The notes beneath the pieces are model-generated. The model was not told the DNA's origin. It made no database searches and saw nothing but the letters and a program-made list of their open reading frames with translations. 64,000 nt of DNA from an uncultured Pelagibacteraceae bacterium (GTDB taxonomy: Bacteria > Pseudomonadota > Alphaproteobacteria > Pelagibacterales > Pelagibacteraceae). The translations under genes were made by a program, and so were the position numbers. The DNA is taken from assembly GCA_902592375.1 (NCBI GenBank), contig CACJEG010000002.1, forward strand, positions 1 to 64,000, written 5' to 3'. Of the stretch, positions 1 to 6,875 are shown piece after piece; position 1 is the first letter of the stretch, and each line of letters opens with the position of its first letter.

Positions 1-656
1 TGATAAAGAAAAGTATCTATTTACTTCCAGAAATAAATAGAAGTGAGATTAAAAAGTATAATATCATTTCGTGTCCTGGCTGTTATCCAACTTCTATTCT
101 GTTGCCCCTGATACCTTTGTTTAAAAAAAATTTAATTAAACTTAATAGCATAATAATTGATTCAAAATCTGGATATTCAGGTGCAGGTAGAAATGTTCAC
201 AATAAATATAAAGACAAAAATCTATACGAGTCTTTAAGTGCATATGGAGTTGGTTTCCATCGCCATAATTCAGAAATTGATCAAATGTTAAGAAAATTTA
301 CTAAGAAAGAATTTCAATTTAGTTTTACTCCTCACTTATCACCAATGTTTAGAGGAATTTTAAGCACAATATATCTAGACTTAGAAAAAAATATTTCTCA
401 ATCAAAAGTATTAAACACATTAGCTAATTTTTATAAAAATGAGAAATTTGTAAAAATATTAAAATCAAACTCTTTGTTAAGCACTAATGACGTAATAAAT
501 ACTAACAATTGTTACATTTCAGTATGTAAATCTAAATATAGCAATAAAATAATCATTCTATCTGCTATTGATAATTTGATTAAGGGTGGGGCAGGTCAAG
601 CTGTACAAAATTTAAATAATAAATTTAATTTTCCTGAAAAGACTGGATTAAAATGA
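1..656 (+). CDS. argC: N-acetyl-gamma-glutamyl-phosphate reductase, 5' end outside the window
   Basis: Third step of arginine biosynthesis: NADPH-dependent reduction of N-acetylglutamyl phosphate to the semialdehyde in the cytoplasm. The reading frame is open from base 3 with no start, so about 217 C-terminal residues are visible and the NADP-binding N-terminus is missing. Seen: the catalytic-cysteine motif CPGCYPT (bases 72-92, Cys at 81-83), SGAGRN, the HRHNSEI box with the catalytic His, FTPHLSPMFRGI and the C-terminal KGGAGQAVQN. These are the family signatures in the usual order. The stop overlaps the start of the next gene as ATGA, which suggests translational coupling. Identification is firm. 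The Pro of the usual HRHxPEI box is Ser here. Confidence 0.95.
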   Translation, partial: IKKSIYLLPEINRSEIKKYNIISCPGCYPTSILLPLIPLFKKNLIKLNSIIIDSKSGYSGAGRNVHNKYKDKNLYESLSAYGVGFHRHNSEIDQMLRKFTKKEFQFSFTPHLSPMFRGILSTIYLDLEKNISQSKVLNTLANFYKNEKFVKILKSNSLLSTNDVINTNNCYISVCKSKYSNKIIILSAIDNLIKGGAGQAVQNLNNKFNFPEKTGLK

Positions 657-880
657 GAATATTTATAATAATTTTTTTTTCATTAATATTAGCCAATTGT
701 TCTTTAAACAAAGATTCTCAATATTGGACAGAAAATTCTATTGAAAAAAAAAATAATCAAAAAAAATTAAATGAAATATTAAAAAAGGCAGACGATATAA
801 CGTCAATGACATTAGAGGAATATGAGATTTATATAGATGACTATACAAAAAAAAGTAAATATCCAGATATAAGCAAATGA
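653..880 (+). CDS. Small predicted lipoprotein, 75 aa, function unknown
   Basis: I do not recognise the family. Residues 1-15 are a hydrophobic signal sequence ending in the lipobox LANC, so Cys16 would be lipidated after signal peptidase II cleavage. The mature part is about 60 residues, highly charged and Lys/Asp/Glu-rich, with no recognisable fold. It overlaps argC upstream and hom downstream, both by ATGA, so the three genes are probably co-transcribed and translationally coupled. Being sandwiched between two amino-acid biosynthesis genes argues that it is a real expressed gene but says nothing about function. A periplasmic or membrane-anchored role is inferred only from the lipobox. Confidence 0.75.
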   Translation: MRIFIIIFFSLILANCSLNKDSQYWTENSIEKKNNQKKLNEILKKADDITSMTLEEYEIYIDDYTKKSKYPDISK

Positions 881-2169
881 GTAAATTAATTAATATTGCA
901 GTAGTAGGACTTGGTCAGGTAGGTAATTATTTGCTAAACGAACTAAATAAAAAAAAGAAAGATATTGAGCTTAAAACAGGTAAAAAAATAAATGTAGTTG
1001 CTGTATCCGCAAGAAGTATTAATAAAAAACGAAAATTTAAAATTAATAAAAAAATATTTTACAAAAATCCTTTAGAAATTTTTAAAAAAAATAACATTGA
1101 TATATTGTTTGAGGCTATAGGTTTATCAGACGGAATTTCTAAAAAAGTTGTTGAAACTGCTTTAAAAAATAAAGTCCATGTTATTACACCTAATAAAGCT
1201 TTAATATCAAAACACGGTAATGAGTTAGCAAAACTTGCAGAAAAAAATAAGGTTAATTTGGAATTTGAAGCATCAGTTGCTGGAGGTATCCCTATATTAA
1301 GATCTATTAAAGAAGGGTTAGCAACAAATAAAATATCAAAGGTTTATGGAATTCTGAATGGTACCTCAAATTATATTTTATCTGAAATGGAAAATTCAAA
1401 TGAAAATTTTGCTGACGTTTTAAAAAAAGCACAAATACTTGGTTATGCCGAACCTGGTAATCCTAAATTAGACTTAAATGGTTTTGACGCATTTGCAAAA
1501 GTTAGAATTTTGTCTGCTTTAGCCTTTAATAGTAAAATTTCAAAACATAAATGTTTAATGGAAGGAATAGAAAAAATTGAATTAAAAGATATTAAAATTG
1601 CAAATCAATTAGATTTAAGAATAAAGCTACTGGGAATTTCTGAGTTAAAGAATAATTATCTTTTTGAAACTGTTCATCCATGTTTGGTTAGTAAAAAATC
1701 TTATATTGGTAATGTTAACGGTGTAATGAATGCATTAATTCTACAAGGTAAACCTGTTGGAGAAAGTGTATTGCAAGGGGAGGGAGCTGGACCAGGCCCT
1801 ACTTCTTCATCATTACTTTCTGATTTATTATCAATTTTGCGTGGAAATATTAAAAAACCTTTCGGTGTTAGTGTTTCTAAGCTTAAATCTTTAAAGCCAT
1901 ATAATGTAAATAATTATGTAAATTCATTATATTTAAGATTTGAAGTAAAAGATAAACCTGGTGTATTATCAGAAATAACTAATCGTTTAGCTAAATACAA
2001 AATTTCAGTTAAAAGGTTAATCCAGACACCTGATAAGAAAAACAATAAGGCAACAATAGTTATTATAACTCATAAAACATCTGAAACTAATATTCATAAT
2101 TGCTTGTCTATTTTTAAAAAAAATAAAAATATTTTAAAAACACCAACATTAATTAGATTGCTTGGTTAA
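877..2169 (+). CDS. hom: Homoserine dehydrogenase with C-terminal ACT domain
   Basis: NAD(P)H-dependent conversion of aspartate semialdehyde to homoserine, the branch toward threonine and methionine. Seen over 430 residues: an N-terminal Rossmann motif VVGLGQVGNYLL (about residues 9-20), the substrate-domain signatures GTSNYILSEM and GYAEPGNPKLDLNGFDA containing the catalytic Asp/Lys region, and an ACT domain from about residue 348 (FEVKDKPGVLSEITNRL). The length and three-part layout are those of monofunctional bacterial Hom; the ACT domain is the usual site of threonine feedback inhibition. It overlaps the lipoprotein gene by ATGA and the next permease gene by one base (TAATG). Identification is firm. 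Confidence 0.96.
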   Translation: MSKLINIAVVGLGQVGNYLLNELNKKKKDIELKTGKKINVVAVSARSINKKRKFKINKKIFYKNPLEIFKKNNIDILFEAIGLSDGISKKVVETALKNKVHVITPNKALISKHGNELAKLAEKNKVNLEFEASVAGGIPILRSIKEGLATNKISKVYGILNGTSNYILSEMENSNENFADVLKKAQILGYAEPGNPKLDLNGFDAFAKVRILSALAFNSKISKHKCLMEGIEKIELKDIKIANQLDLRIKLLGISELKNNYLFETVHPCLVSKKSYIGNVNGVMNALILQGKPVGESVLQGEGAGPGPTSSSLLSDLLSILRGNIKKPFGVSVSKLKSLKPYNVNNYVNSLYLRFEVKDKPGVLSEITNRLAKYKISVKRLIQTPDKKNNKATIVIITHKTSETNIHNCLSIFKKNKNILKTPTLIRLLG

Positions 2170-3068
2170 TGGAAATTTATTTAAAACTTTTTGAAGTTTT
2201 ATTTCCAGTATTCCTAATAGTAGGTCTTGGATATCATTTGGGTAAAAAAAATCCCGATTTTGATACATCATTTATAACTACATACGCTGGTAATTTTGGA
2301 ACTCCAGCTCTCGTTATTTTTGCTATTACTGCAGGTGGAGTAACTTTTGAGTTATTTAGTGAATATTTTGGTTACGCAATTATCTTATTAACATTATTTG
2401 GGATTGTAGGTTTGATTTTTCTTGTTCTTATGAAGAAAGATTATATTCGTGAATTACCAACTTTCATCTTGCCGAATACTGGAAATATGGGTATTCCGAT
2501 TTGTTTATTTGCCTATGGTGAATTAGGAATGGGTATAGCTGCTGCAATTTCATCTCTTATAGTTTTACTCCACTTTACTTTAAATATTTTTTTAGCAAAA
2601 AGAGCCTTTGATTTTAAAACAATATTAAAAAGCCCATCATTTTACGCAATTTTAATAACAGTACTCTTTTTGTATTTTGAAATTCCATTTCCTCAATTTG
2701 TATTAAATACTGTAATGCTTTTAGCTTATGGAATGATTGTAATGATCCTTATGTCGCTAGGTGTTGCTCTTACACAAATGAAAGTATTTTCTTTTAAAGA
2801 TGCATTAATAACTTCTTTTGGAAGAGTAATATTAGGTCCTATTATAGGATTTGCTGTTATAAAATTTTTTAATTTATCTGGTATACCAGCTGGTGTTCTG
2901 TTAATTCAGTCTTGTATGCCTAGTGCAATTTTGTGTTATTTGATTGCGCACATGTATTCTCCTAAAGAAATTGTAGATAATATATCTAGCACAATTGTAG
3001 TATCTACAATCATGTCCTTATTCACTATTCCGATAACATTATTCTTTGCTTTAAAATACTTCTATTAA
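2169..3068 (+). CDS. AEC-family (auxin efflux carrier-like) permease
   Basis: A 299-residue integral membrane protein with about ten hydrophobic segments. Family-like features are the Asn/Gly/Pro-rich stretches GNFGTPALVIFAITAGG (around residue 37) and LPNTGNMGIPICLFAYGELG (around residue 100), and the C-terminal QSCMPSAILCYLIAHMY. This repeated broken-helix pattern is typical of AEC carriers, which export organic acids or small anions; the substrate here cannot be read from the sequence. The start codon overlaps the stop of hom by one base, so it belongs to the argC-lipoprotein-hom operon. It is followed 16 nt later by a second permease. Family assignment is good, function is open. Confidence 0.85.
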   Translation: MEIYLKLFEVLFPVFLIVGLGYHLGKKNPDFDTSFITTYAGNFGTPALVIFAITAGGVTFELFSEYFGYAIILLTLFGIVGLIFLVLMKKDYIRELPTFILPNTGNMGIPICLFAYGELGMGIAAAISSLIVLLHFTLNIFLAKRAFDFKTILKSPSFYAILITVLFLYFEIPFPQFVLNTVMLLAYGMIVMILMSLGVALTQMKVFSFKDALITSFGRVILGPIIGFAVIKFFNLSGIPAGVLLIQSCMPSAILCYLIAHMYSPKEIVDNISSTIVVSTIMSLFTIPITLFFALKYFY

Positions 3069-3084
3069 GAGATATCCTTCTTTT

Positions 3085-3936
3085 ATGAAGGCTATAATTT
3101 TAAATGCATCTGCTTGGATGATTGTTCCTGTAATGGATGCTTTTGCTAAATATTTAAGCTCATCTATGGATGTTTTGCAGATAACGTGGGCAAGATATTT
3201 TTTTACTGTAGTCTTTACATTATCCCTAATGCTTATCTTTTATAGGCATTCATTAGTTTGGACGAAAAAACCAGCCCTTCAATTAATTAGAGGATTAATT
3301 TTTGTTTTTTCTACTTATTTATTCTTTTATGCAATATCGGAAATTTCACTTCCTAAAGCCTTAACTTTGGCTTTTGTTGCTCCAATTTGTGTTACAGCCT
3401 TATCTCCATTTTTTCTAAATGAGAAAGTAGGGGTGAAGAGGTGGACTGCTGTATCATTAGGATTTATTGGAACTTTAATTGTAATCAGACCTGGCTTTAT
3501 AGAACTTAATTTGGCTACCATGGCTGCTTTAGGTAATGGAATTTGCTATGGGTTTTATCTTATTATCACGAGGAAGCTCAGTTCCTCTGACAATCCTCTT
3601 CTAACCCTTTTACTATCTGGTTTAATAGGAACCATTATAATTAGCCTATTTATGCCCTCAGTTTGGGTTAATCCTACGTCAAATCAGTGGATTTTAATGG
3701 CTTTAATCGGCCTTATAGCCTCTGTAGCGCATCTTTTTCTCATATTATCACTCAAATACGCTGATGCTTCTAAATTAGCTCCTTTGGGCTATACAGAGAT
3801 AATTACCAATATACTAATTAGTTATTATTTCTTTCATGAATTACCAGACAACTGGACTTATTTAGGTTTGTTTATCATTGTTCTCAGTGGTCTATATATT
3901 TCTAGAAGAGAATATTTGCTCAATCGTTCTAATTAA
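3085..3936 (+). CDS. EamA/DMT-superfamily metabolite transporter
   Basis: A 283-residue protein with about ten transmembrane segments arranged as two EamA repeats. Each repeat ends in the expected pattern: FLNEKVGVKRWTAVSLGFIG in the first half and FFHELPDNWTYLGLFIIV in the second. Members of the drug/metabolite transporter superfamily exchange or export small metabolites; the substrate is not predictable here. It lies 16 nt after the AEC permease on the same strand and is probably the last gene of the operon, because a long AT-rich non-coding stretch follows. A second, unrelated DMT protein (RarD type) is encoded at 21467-22345. Confidence 0.88.
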   Translation: MKAIILNASAWMIVPVMDAFAKYLSSSMDVLQITWARYFFTVVFTLSLMLIFYRHSLVWTKKPALQLIRGLIFVFSTYLFFYAISEISLPKALTLAFVAPICVTALSPFFLNEKVGVKRWTAVSLGFIGTLIVIRPGFIELNLATMAALGNGICYGFYLIITRKLSSSDNPLLTLLLSGLIGTIIISLFMPSVWVNPTSNQWILMALIGLIASVAHLFLILSLKYADASKLAPLGYTEIITNILISYYFFHELPDNWTYLGLFIIVLSGLYISRREYLLNRSN

Positions 3937-4450
3937 TAGTAAACAGATAGTTACTAATATATAATGTAATACTTTAATATAATAAATTAAATTATTGTAA
4001 TTATTATATTTTTTAATATTTAATATATAGATAAATTAATAAAATTATCAAATAAATTACTATTATCTTAAATAGATAAAGACATAAATAGCAATATTAA
4101 TAAAGAAAATAAACCATAATACTTAAAAGTGTTTAATACCAATGGTTTTATTAGCTAGTTAATCACTAAATTCAAAATTCTTATTTTAATAAGTGGGTAG
4201 GGGAACAAAAATTTTTAAAAATTCTATAAAAATTGATACTAAATTTAGCCTTGGTATCATTGAAAAGTAGAGCAATGCAGTTATAGAATATATGTTTTAA
4301 ACGGCCATAGAGGTGCTTTATTTTGTTATATTTCGATATATAGTGCAACTTGAAGGGTGAATATTACTATTTATGTTTAAATAAGCTTAAATATTAAAAA
4401 AACGTTGATTTTACTAGTCTTTTTGACCATAAAATAGGCCAAAAAAGCCA
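3937..4450. other. 514-bp AT-rich intergenic stretch, no gene seen
   Basis: No open frame of credible length exists on either strand. Bases 3937-4130 are almost pure A/T. The rest is slightly richer in G/C and contains short inverted repeats, for example TGATAC/GTATCA around 4234-4258 and an AATAAACCAT/ATGGTTTTATT pair around 4108-4152. None has a following T-run convincing enough to call a terminator. In a genome with spacers of a few bases this is one of the longest empty gaps in the window. It separates the argC-hom operon from the block that contains the orphan integrase. It may hold an unrecognised RNA or decayed DNA. Confidence 0.5.
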
Positions 4451-4720
4451 CTAAATATCAACTTTTTCGGATCTCAATAAACGCAGTTTTGTCTTAATTC
4501 CACCTCTCCCTGAGTATCCACCAAGGCCTCCATCGGACCGAATTACTCTATGACAGGGTATTTTGGGGGCATAAGGGTTTTTTCCACATGCATTAGCTAC
4601 AGCACGCGCTGATTTAGGGCTTTTTATAGCTATTGCTACCTGTTTATAGGTTTTAACAGTGCCTTTAGGTATAGTTTTAAGGTAATTCCAGACTTTTAAT
4701 TGAAATTTAGTACCTTTCAT
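4451..4720 (-). CDS. ogt: Single-domain 6-O-alkylguanine-DNA methyltransferase
   Basis: Suicide repair of O6-alkylguanine in DNA by transfer of the alkyl group to a cysteine. I take the ATG at 4720, giving 89 residues; a TTG 27 nt upstream is unnecessary. Seen: the active-site motif IPCHRV with Cys56, the helix-turn-helix segment with SARAVANACGKNP (Arg39 as the base-flipping arginine) and the C-terminal GGYSGRGGIKTK. The usual N-terminal RNase-H-like domain of Ogt/Ada-C (about 70 residues) is absent, so this is the minimal catalytic domain. The active Cys is present, so it is not an alkyltransferase-like (ATL) protein that has lost it. The start overlaps the stop of a small membrane gene (TGATG). 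Confidence 0.9.
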   Translation of the reverse strand: MKGTKFQLKVWNYLKTIPKGTVKTYKQVAIAIKSPKSARAVANACGKNPYAPKIPCHRVIRSDGGLGGYSGRGGIKTKLRLLRSEKVDI

Positions 4721-4890
4721 CAATAAAAATTTAAAATAAGGAAGCAAACTATAAAGAAAACAGTTAAAATTGAAAGATAAATAGTTTCAAGAGTTTTTCC
4801 AGATTTTCTATAATTAATAAAGCTTAATATTGCAAAACCAAAAGATGTTATTAAGAAATATATCGGTTCAATTACTCCATCTAAGCCCAT
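4720..4890 (-). CDS. Small predicted membrane protein, 56 aa, coupled to the methyltransferase gene
   Basis: A short minus-strand frame reading MGLDGVIEPIYF at its N-terminus and ending CFLILNFY. It has two hydrophobic segments (about residues 9-26 and 38-55) separated by a basic, polar turn (NYRKSGKTLET), as expected of a helical hairpin in the inner membrane with a cytoplasmic loop. It starts with ATG at 4888-4890, and its TGA stop shares one base with the ATG of the methyltransferase gene, a typical translational-coupling junction. That junction and the membrane-like composition are the reasons for believing it. I do not recognise the family. No Shine-Dalgarno is obvious, which is common in this genome. 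Confidence 0.6.
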   Translation of the reverse strand: MGLDGVIEPIYFLITSFGFAILSFINYRKSGKTLETIYLSILTVFFIVCFLILNFY

Positions 4891-4964
4891 TTATGATTTA
4901 TATTTCATCATTATTGAGCTGGCAATATCATTAATTGTTTCTAAAAAATGACTAATTATTTTAA

Positions 4965-4993
4965 TTGACAATAGAAAACGCTTAATATATTAC
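4965..4993 (+). promoter_or_regulatory. Candidate sigma-70 promoter of the integrase gene
   Basis: TTGACA at 4965-4970 is a perfect -35 hexamer. A 17-bp spacer is followed by TATTAC at 4988-4993 as the -10. The predicted start of transcription is near 5000, about 27 nt before the integrase ATG. The -10 overlaps the left arm of the dyad listed at 4989-5023. It is called by eye only. Confidence 0.5.
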
Positions 4994-5023
4994 TAATGAT
5001 AATTAATTGTTATCAATAGTAAT
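4989..5023. promoter_or_regulatory. 14-bp inverted repeat over the integrase promoter
   Basis: The left arm ATTACTAATGATAA (4989-5002) and right arm TTATCAATAGTAAT (5010-5023) are complementary at 13 of 14 positions, with a 7-nt centre. The dyad starts inside the putative -10 and ends 3 nt before the ATG of the integrase. Its position fits an operator for autorepression or a recombinase-binding site; which of these cannot be decided from sequence. Confidence 0.55.
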
Positions 5024-5026
5024 TAT

Positions 5027-5980
5027 ATGAATGAACTGACAACAGACCTAAAATCACTTCATGAGGCAACTTTAAATAACCTTAAAAGCTCTAAAGCAAA
5101 TAACACTTTAAGAGCATATAAATCAGACTTTAAAGACTTTGGAGCTTTTTGTGCTAAGCATGGTTTAAATTCTTTACCATCTGAACCTAAAATCGTTTCT
5201 TTATACCTTACCCACCTTTCTAAAAATTCAAAAATCAGCACTTTAAGAAGAAGATTAGTTTCAATTAGCATGTTTCATAAACTAAAAGGGCATTATTTAG
5301 ATACAAAACATCCAATCATTGTTGAAAACTTAATGGGAATAAGAAGGGTAAAAGGAAGTATTCAGAAAGGTAAAAAACCTATATTAATCAATCATTTAAA
5401 ATCAATAATTGATGTAATAAATCATCAAAAAATTGAGGAAATTAAGAAGTCAAGAGATAAGACAATCATCCTAGTAGGCTTTGGAGGTGGTTTTAGACGA
5501 ACTGAACTTATTTCAATTAACCATGAGGACTTGGAGTTTGTAAATGAGGGTCTCAAAATCTCCATCAGAAGATCAAAAACTGATCAATTCGGTGAAGGAA
5601 TGATGAAAGGTCTACCCTACTTCACTAATGAAAATTATTGTCCAGTGGCTAATCTTAAAAATTGGTTACAAATTTCTAAAATAAAATCTGGGCCAATTTT
5701 TAGAAGATTTTCTAAAGGATCAACTTTAACTGAAAATAGATTAACAGATCAATCTGTAGTTCTGTTAATAAAAGAATACTTAAAACTAGCAGGTATTGAA
5801 AATAAAAATTTTGCAGGTCATAGTTTAAGATCAGGTTTTGCAACCGTCGCTGCAGAATCTGGTGCTGATGAACGTAGCATTATGGCAATGACTGGTCACA
5901 AAACAACGCAAATGGTTAGAAGGTATATAAGAGAGGCCAATATATTTAAAAATAATGCTTTAAACAAAATTAAAATATAA
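5027..5980 (+). CDS. Orphan tyrosine recombinase / integrase
   Basis: A 317-residue site-specific recombinase. The N-terminal SAM-like core-binding domain spans about residues 10-95 and the catalytic domain about 115-310. The catalytic set is complete: Arg157 (GFRRTEL), the beta-hairpin Lys184 (RRSKTDQ), His265 and Arg268 (HSLRSG), His291 (GHKTT) and the nucleophile Tyr300 (MVRRYIREA). It should therefore be active. No tRNA, excisionase or other phage gene touches it and I see no duplicated attachment site beside it, so it looks like the remainder of, or a single-gene, integrated element. A dyad repeat covers its promoter. It is not XerC/XerD-like in its immediate neighbourhood, although that family cannot be excluded by eye. 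Confidence 0.9.
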   Translation: MNELTTDLKSLHEATLNNLKSSKANNTLRAYKSDFKDFGAFCAKHGLNSLPSEPKIVSLYLTHLSKNSKISTLRRRLVSISMFHKLKGHYLDTKHPIIVENLMGIRRVKGSIQKGKKPILINHLKSIIDVINHQKIEEIKKSRDKTIILVGFGGGFRRTELISINHEDLEFVNEGLKISIRRSKTDQFGEGMMKGLPYFTNENYCPVANLKNWLQISKIKSGPIFRRFSKGSTLTENRLTDQSVVLLIKEYLKLAGIENKNFAGHSLRSGFATVAAESGADERSIMAMTGHKTTQMVRRYIREANIFKNNALNKIKI

Positions 5981-6008
5981 TTCTTATTAATTTTTGTAAA
6001 AAAAGTTC

Positions 6009-6875
6009 TTAAATGTAGGAAAAAAGTAATTTAATTTTGCATTTTAATAAATCTTTATAATAAAAAAAATTTTTAATTGGTTCATCTATAGGCCCAATAT
6101 ATTTCTGTGATACGATCTTTTTATCTTTAAATATACCACCCCTTAAATAATATTTTACAAAAAAAGTTGGAGTGATTTTCCATTTTTTTAAAAAGGTTTT
6201 GCTCCCATTATTAGCAATTAGGTCTTTTTTTTTTCTTAAAGTAACAGAGGAAAAATGATAAACATTGAATTTTGATAAACCTTTAAAAATTCTAACACCT
6301 TCATTCCATAATTTCATATTTAAATCAGGATCAGATCCCATACCAGGGTTAAATTCTTCACTAAAACCTCCAATTTTATCCCAAATTGATTTATGAATTA
6401 AATGAGGTGCCCAATGACTACCTTGAAAATCATAGAAACTAATTTTGGGTAAATAAGAAAGTAATTTTTTTTCGTCAAAATTTTCATAATTATCACCAGC
6501 ATCAATTTGTATATGACCAGAATTTTTTTCAATCATTGATGCGGATAGATAAAATTTATCTGTTTTTAATTTCTGAACATCTTTAAATAAATAAAAATCC
6601 CAATCAGGACAAAAATACATATCATCGTGTGAATAAAGTATATAATTTGTAGTTGCACCTTTTGCAGCTAAATTAACAGAGCTACATAAACCTAAATTTT
6701 TTTTTGAGTAAGTATATTTAAAATTATTATTTTTTATGTATTCCAAAGAACCATCTGTACCCTCATTGATATGAATTATTACTTCATGACTATATTTTGA
6801 ATTTTTTAATATACTATTTAATGTTATTTTTAAGTACTCTAGATTATTAAATGTAGGTATAATTATTGAAAACAT
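6009..6875 (-). CDS. Family 2 glycosyltransferase
   Basis: A 288-residue GT-A fold inverting glycosyltransferase. Seen: the N-terminal nucleotide-sugar motif SIIIPTFNNLEYL (residues 3-15), the metal-binding acidic motif HDD at residues 83-85 (YSHDDMYF), and a distal WDKIGGFSEEF-like acceptor motif with the following DLNMKLW. No transmembrane segment is evident, so it is probably cytoplasmic or peripheral. The start overlaps the stop of the larger glycosyltransferase gene by one base, so the pair is co-expressed. Likely role: adding sugars to a surface polysaccharide or protein glycan; the sugar and acceptor are unknown. The sequence is very Lys/Asn/Phe-rich even for this genome. Confidence 0.85.
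   Translation of the reverse strand: MFSIIIPTFNNLEYLKITLNSILKNSKYSHEVIIHINEGTDGSLEYIKNNNFKYTYSKKNLGLCSSVNLAAKGATTNYILYSHDDMYFCPDWDFYLFKDVQKLKTDKFYLSASMIEKNSGHIQIDAGDNYENFDEKKLLSYLPKISFYDFQGSHWAPHLIHKSIWDKIGGFSEEFNPGMGSDPDLNMKLWNEGVRIFKGLSKFNVYHFSSVTLRKKKDLIANNGSKTFLKKWKITPTFFVKYYLRGGIFKDKKIVSQKYIGPIDEPIKNFFYYKDLLKCKIKLLFSYI

Noticed and set aside
4196-4206. TAGGGGAA, matching part of the tRNA-Glu 3' half, as an att site for the integrase block
   Set aside because: Only about 8 bp match, too short to distinguish from chance.
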